Below are positions 7,401 through 10,082 of a stretch of DNA of 10,082 nt, one piece after another. How positions within the stretch are numbered: position 1 is the first letter of the stretch; the number at the start of each line of letters is the position of its first letter. The notes beneath the pieces are model-generated. The model was not told where the DNA came from and searched no databases. It saw only the letters and a list, made by a program, of their open reading frames with translations. This DNA comes from UBA11475 sp045593005 (GTDB taxonomy: Bacteria; Bacillota; Clostridia; Christensenellales; Borkfalkiaceae), in NCBI GenBank assembly GCA_045593005.1, contig JAZNVV010000055.1:1-10082 (forward strand). The letters are read 5' to 3'. The translations under genes and the position numbers were made by a program.

Positions 7401-10054
7401 GTTTCATCAATCATGCTTACAAGATTGTTCAGCATTGCAATTAAAGAAAGTGTTTCTTCTGTAACTTCGCCATCAACGTCTCCAAGCAATTCAGGTTTGT
7501 CTTCTACAAAATCATCACCAGGATTTGAAGTAGTTGGTCCGTTTTCAGCCATATAAGTTACAATCATATTAAATACATCATCAATAGTGAGTGTTTTTGC
7601 CATTTCTTCAACTTGCGCCAACATACTATTGAATTGTTCTCTTAATTGAACGTTAGTTACTTCGTCCTCACTGCTTTCACGAATAACGTCAAGAATAGTC
7701 ATTGAATATCTGTCTTCAATCTCTTTTGCTAAATCAATTTCAACGCCACCTAATGCATAAATAGCGTTTTCTAATAACCCGATCGTGTAATCCACGTCAA
7801 AGTCATAGTTTTCTTCAAGCATAAGAGCGAAATTTGCAACTTCTTCAACAGTCATATCAGGTAATTCTTTAACAGTCGTCAATAATTGCTCAAAAGAGCC
7901 TTCGCCGTAAGCATTATCAATAAGGTCTGCTATAGATGCGCCGTCAATAGTTTCAATTAACTCTTTAAGCTCAGCAGTTGTTAAAGTGTAAACGAAATTG
8001 CCGTTTTCATCCTCGACTTTCTCGAATAATTCGTCGCCTAAAATTCCAACTATAGTGGCAAAATCAATATTTACTTCCAATTCTGCCTTGATTGATTCAA
8101 AGAAAGGTTCATATTCTCTAATTACACCGTCGGCAAACTTAAACGCCTCTATCATATCGATAACCACATCATTTGTGAATCCGACGCCGAAGATAGCCTG
8201 AAGGCTTTGCTGAATTAGATCATCAACGGTAAGATATGATAAAGAATCTCCGTCTTCACCATCAATCATTTCCACAAAAATTTCGCCTTCATTTAAATAT
8301 AAACGGAATCCTGCAATAACGTAATAATCGTTAGGATTATAAGTTAATTCTTTAATATCAGTTGTGCCGTCGTATAAAACATTAGCCGAACCTATCTTAA
8401 ACGCAATAGTACCTTTAGGTTCGCCATCCTTAACGTTAAGAATTGCTTCACATACGTCAATAACGTAGAATGTTTTAACTGCATCATACTTTGAATAGTC
8501 TGAAAGTTCTTCATAAACGGTAACGCCTGCGCCATCTTTAAGCGTCATTGAATAATTACCGTCACCGATTAATTGTTTAATAAGCGCATATACACTTTCT
8601 GATTCGATAGGTAAAGCGTCTATAACTTCAATATAAGTGTGGCCACAGTTGTCACAGATATAAGTTCTTTCACCAGTAGTTAATTGAGTAGGTAATAATG
8701 TTACTTCACAAATATAGTCGTGAGGTTTCTTTTCAGTTTTTACAACGTATGAATCGTTACAGCCATCTTCATTACAAACGTATTTGATTTGACCGTTTAA
8801 AGAACATGTTGATTCTACCACGTTTTCAACAACGTAAACGTGTTTTCTTATAATCGTTGTAATATCTTCAACAACTTCTGTAACGATATCGCTAGGAATT
8901 TCAACTTGCGTTTCTACATCTTTTGAAACTACTATTTTGTCAATAGTTGTTGACGCTTCACCTTCAATTTTTGTTTCAGTAGCATTGATAACCACTCTAC
9001 CAACGGTTGCGTCTTCACTTGCGACGTTTACGGTTGTACCAGTTGCCTTATCTCCTACAACCATGTTACCGATTGCGCCTTTAATTTCAAGCTCTGTCTT
9101 TGCTTGCACTTCGATTTGATGAACGCTTGCAGTTTCAGAAACTTTTACTTCAGCATTTGCAGTATCGCTCTTTGCAGTTTCAGCGATTTCAACGCTCTTA
9201 ACTTCACCTTGAACTTCTACTTTTGCAGGAGCTTTAATTTCAACTTTATCAATAGTTGCAGTGTCAGTAACTTTCACCTCAATTTCATTTGCTGAAACAG
9301 CGTTTTCGTTTACGGTTACCTTTGTAACAGCACCTGCAATATTAATCTTTGCCTTTGCGCCGACTGCAACGTCTTTGACTGTTGAATTCTTTGAAATATT
9401 AACTTTTGCACCACTTGCATTGTCGCCGATACTAATTTTAGCGAAAGAAGTTCCTTCGCCTGCATTTAAAGTACCGTTGCCCGATAAAGCAATGTCTCCA
9501 ATTTCGGAATACTCTACTTCAATATTAGTCTTGGATTTAACAGTACCACTACCTAAACATTTTACGTTCGCAAAACGAATAGTTGAACTAGCCGCCTCCA
9601 ACTCATATGCAACGTTCGATGCAAGTTCCGTACCAGTAAATTCAATATCGCCGTTAGGTACTGAAATATCTAAATTACCGTTAACGATTTTACCAGTATT
9701 AAATTTTACCAAACAATCAACAGCATCTGATGCAATTTTTAATGTATAGCCGTTAAGGTCAAGCGTTTTGTTAGCAAGGTCAAAACTAACTGCTTTGTTA
9801 AAAACAACTTGATTTGACGTACCACCAGTAGCCTCAACGTCTTTGCTTGATAGTTTATAGTCTTCACTTAAAACGTATAAAACTTTATCACTATCATCAA
9901 AAATACTGTCAATTACTGTTGAAGAATTGTTGCCACTATCATCTGATGAAGGATCTTTGTCGCCATCGCCTTTATCACAAGCAGAGCAAGACGTTAAAGA
10001 AAACGCAGAAACAATTACTAAAACAGCAATAAGCATCCATTTTAACTTCTTCAT
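4448..10054 (-). CDS. Giant modular surface lipoprotein (beta-helix-like and Cys-rich modules)
   Basis: The product is a predicted cell-surface lipoprotein of 1868 aa with unknown function. Residues 1-23 are a lipoprotein signal: a KK-rich start, a hydrophobic core and lipobox LTSC with the lipid-carrying Cys at 23. An acidic/Ser linker follows to about 48. Residues about 56-200 resemble a right-handed beta-helix, with a DLNGYTL turn at 99-105. Residues 206-368 are tandem repeats. Residues 417-480 hold two Cys modules (C417, C427, C432, HDY 445-447; C467-x2-C470-G-H). Residues 480-1350 have only three Cys; the first part looks helical with repeated T-[VI]-[DE]-[DE] turns, and about 880-1350 is strand-rich. 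Residues 1353-1750 carry six more Cys clusters. Residues 1760-1815 look beta-helical again (DLNGY at 1783-1787). The gene is monocistronic by its terminator. Isoleucine is mostly ATT, unlike the permease downstream. Adhesin, glycan-binding or structural roles are possible, but I see no catalytic motif. Confidence 0.9.
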   Translation of the reverse strand: MKKLKWMLIAVLVIVSAFSLTSCSACDKGDGDKDPSSDDSGNNSSTVIDSIFDDSDKVLYVLSEDYKLSSKDVEATGGTSNQVVFNKAVSFDLANKTLDLNGYTLKIASDAVDCLVKFNTGKIVNGNLDISVPNGDIEFTGTELASNVAYELEAASSTIRFANVKCLGSGTVKSKTNIEVEYSEIGDIALSGNGTLNAGEGTSFAKISIGDNASGAKVNISKNSTVKDVAVGAKAKINIAGAVTKVTVNENAVSANEIEVKVTDTATIDKVEIKAPAKVEVQGEVKSVEIAETAKSDTANAEVKVSETASVHQIEVQAKTELEIKGAIGNMVVGDKATGTTVNVASEDATVGRVVINATETKIEGEASTTIDKIVVSKDVETQVEIPSDIVTEVVEDITTIIRKHVYVVENVVESTCSLNGQIKYVCNEDGCNDSYVVKTEKKPHDYICEVTLLPTQLTTGERTYICDNCGHTYIEVIDALPIESESVYALIKQLIGDGNYSMTLKDGAGVTVYEELSDYSKYDAVKTFYVIDVCEAILNVKDGEPKGTIAFKIGSANVLYDGTTDIKELTYNPNDYYVIAGFRLYLNEGEIFVEMIDGEDGDSLSYLTVDDLIQQSLQAIFGVGFTNDVVIDMIEAFKFADGVIREYEPFFESIKAELEVNIDFATIVGILGDELFEKVEDENGNFVYTLTTAELKELIETIDGASIADLIDNAYGEGSFEQLLTTVKELPDMTVEEVANFALMLEENYDFDVDYTIGLLENAIYALGGVEIDLAKEIEDRYSMTILDVIRESSEDEVTNVQLREQFNSMLAQVEEMAKTLTIDDVFNMIVTYMAENGPTTSNPGDDFVEDKPELLGDVDGEVTEETLSLIAMLNNLVSMIDETSTIAFVTDANGKLTTIYAEVEEVGLVSYDLTEGIYEVVAGYGPYTLVVVSNPTDDVYNVTVFNGEDILYSGDLSLNGEHTLSAIIKAADQILADIILDLEWDDLNKLVAGNAEVIVMDYSATINADTVDGSASIIIEQAESEIGKVVVSTDENGVVNAEVVFGGETLAIVDLVKDENSFTALFDLTIMDTAVTVEIVLERIDENTKKLILDIAPFVDGKQRGILVELISAVTVEDETTVANLDVNVTGNNISDYLPGETIIVDGELTYTMVKDEGKVQQVIVGIDCDKFFISEQYKNNEFSEGDQPVYSTSYADFNFEVTIDYNSNKVVDGEKFEDIAQDVSKLAGLSFEDSYSGYSYTYEKTGEIEYITLAYREEHNDYFEYGIAKVPAKNGLPQFGSLLVYEDCGDWVEIIYQYYTTFEVTTSYGDHGNMAIPFTISTYYNTKTGEFASDTHHDISYSGKLIGSRCSDGILVTKTCANCDFKKSFVTNDHYNVPVNEQTLTTICGESIYCIDECVGCKNGYIVSEDYCHQFSENEYSEVTLAEIQSLVNGVTAITSAHKTTYVCSHCLLEKVEYSWYSQVDGECRKHEYIVCEFVEGNGYPTQKVEIYKHVKGHDYQSAYNNINEVPTNVISDLTALLGANHFSNATAWVETVACPLCNHVSHVTYNVSNTDNSATISYYYNLDGEVEEKYVSVGTLSCQFATELVGEYIEGEIRNAWYYIYADSNNIIYLKDLHVEVTNNDTVDYEYRHYTDQTPSTRVYFYDYSNCLRYSYYYEGGVLIDEDVNEAHTSGIEVSGPCCTEGEIVNACYSCGKIMSSKEGDHSYGMYPAELGSYISNDGLDEIEALSIHTPWGVCSHCEKICNAVVQLNGDWTLTQDVFIYADSLYLVLNGYTIDLNGYNLILYGFAGSEVCVISGTITDSSDNPGYFVAFSDNVNGNMDYTDLTLEVEYFISDADNLNTIEQSFYAEKGVELSGFESIA
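8951..9439 (-). repeat. Tandem protein repeats in the giant lipoprotein (residues 206-368)
   Basis: Four consecutive units of about 38-43 residues fall at 206-243, 244-285, 286-328 and 329-368, with a partial fifth unit at 369-390. The shared pattern is roughly K-V-x-V-x-[ED], a short Ala/Thr/Asn stretch, x-V-x-V-x-[ED]-x-A-[TS]-[VI], then K-V-x-I and x-[IV]-x-[IV]-x-G-x-[VI]. Alternating hydrophobic residues and short Gly/Asn turns fit stacked beta-strand rungs. The repetition is clear in protein but diverged in DNA, which points to an old duplication rather than a recent slippage tract. Confidence 0.75.
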
Positions 10055-10062
10055 TTTAAATT

Positions 10063-10068
10063 CTCCTT
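10063..10068 (-). promoter_or_regulatory. Ribosome binding site of the giant lipoprotein gene
   Basis: On the minus strand this reads AAGGAG, eight bases before the ATG at 10054. It is a near-perfect Shine-Dalgarno at good spacing and fixes the start of the 1868-residue protein. Only 28 bases of upstream sequence are in the window, so the promoter is not visible. Confidence 0.85.
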
Positions 10069-10082
10069 ATTTATTTTAAGCG

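Noticed and set aside
7466..7483. GDVDGE at residues 858-863 of the giant protein, resembling a dockerin calcium loop
   Set aside because: Only one copy is present, the usual second loop is absent, and the following residues lack the full D-x-N/D-x-D pattern. A real dockerin has two such segments.
8951..9439. A CRISPR array or nucleotide microsatellite under the repeats
   Set aside because: Repetition is seen only at protein level, with unequal unit lengths and diverged DNA; there are no identical repeats with spacers.
9261..9749. A 162-residue plus-strand frame, and other plus-strand frames under the giant gene
   Set aside because: They mirror the repetitive Val/Ala/Glu codons of the beta-helix region on the minus strand. 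None shows a ribosome binding site or a recognisable domain.

Overview
The window comes from an AT-rich, low-GC Gram-positive-type bacterium. By inference this is a Clostridia-like member of the Bacillota, perhaps from a gut or metagenomic source. The evidence is composition, AGGAG-type ribosome binding sites, lipoprotein signal peptides, a duplicated FtsX-type ABC permease, and Y-x-C-x2-C-G surface modules of a kind often seen in gut Clostridia. I cannot name a species. All four genes lie on the minus strand, so transcription runs from high to low coordinates. Three stop codons are TAA and one is TAG, and Trp is read from TGG, so nothing suggests a non-standard code.

Region 10082-4401 holds one very large gene (10054-4448, 1868 aa) with a good Shine-Dalgarno, ended by a strong intrinsic terminator (4408-4438). 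The product is a surface lipoprotein. It has an N-terminal beta-helix-like domain that includes about four tandem repeats of 38-43 residues. Two Cys/His modules follow, then about 870 residues with almost no cysteine that I do not recognise. A cysteine-rich C-terminal part has six more Cys clusters, and the protein closes with a short segment that again looks like beta-helix and repeats the N-terminal DLNGY motif.

Region 4400-130 is a tight three-gene operon: a 414-residue helical lipoprotein of unknown family (4329-3085), a MacB/LolD-type ABC ATPase (3083-2433) and a 767-residue duplicated FtsX/MacB-type permease (2433-130). The spacings are a 1-nt gap and a 1-nt overlap (TAATG), which suggests translational coupling. 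Region 1-129 has no gene and carries one clear and one weaker terminator hairpin.

A plausible reading, which is inference, is that the ATPase and permease form a cell-envelope ABC machine of the mechanotransmission/lipoprotein-handling type, with the small lipoprotein as its extracytoplasmic partner. The giant lipoprotein could be a neighbour that uses or is affected by it, but a terminator separates them and no functional link is proven. Points that stand out are the mosaic giant lipoprotein, the permease that appears to stop before its last expected membrane helix, and near-exclusive use of ATA for isoleucine in that permease's membrane spans.
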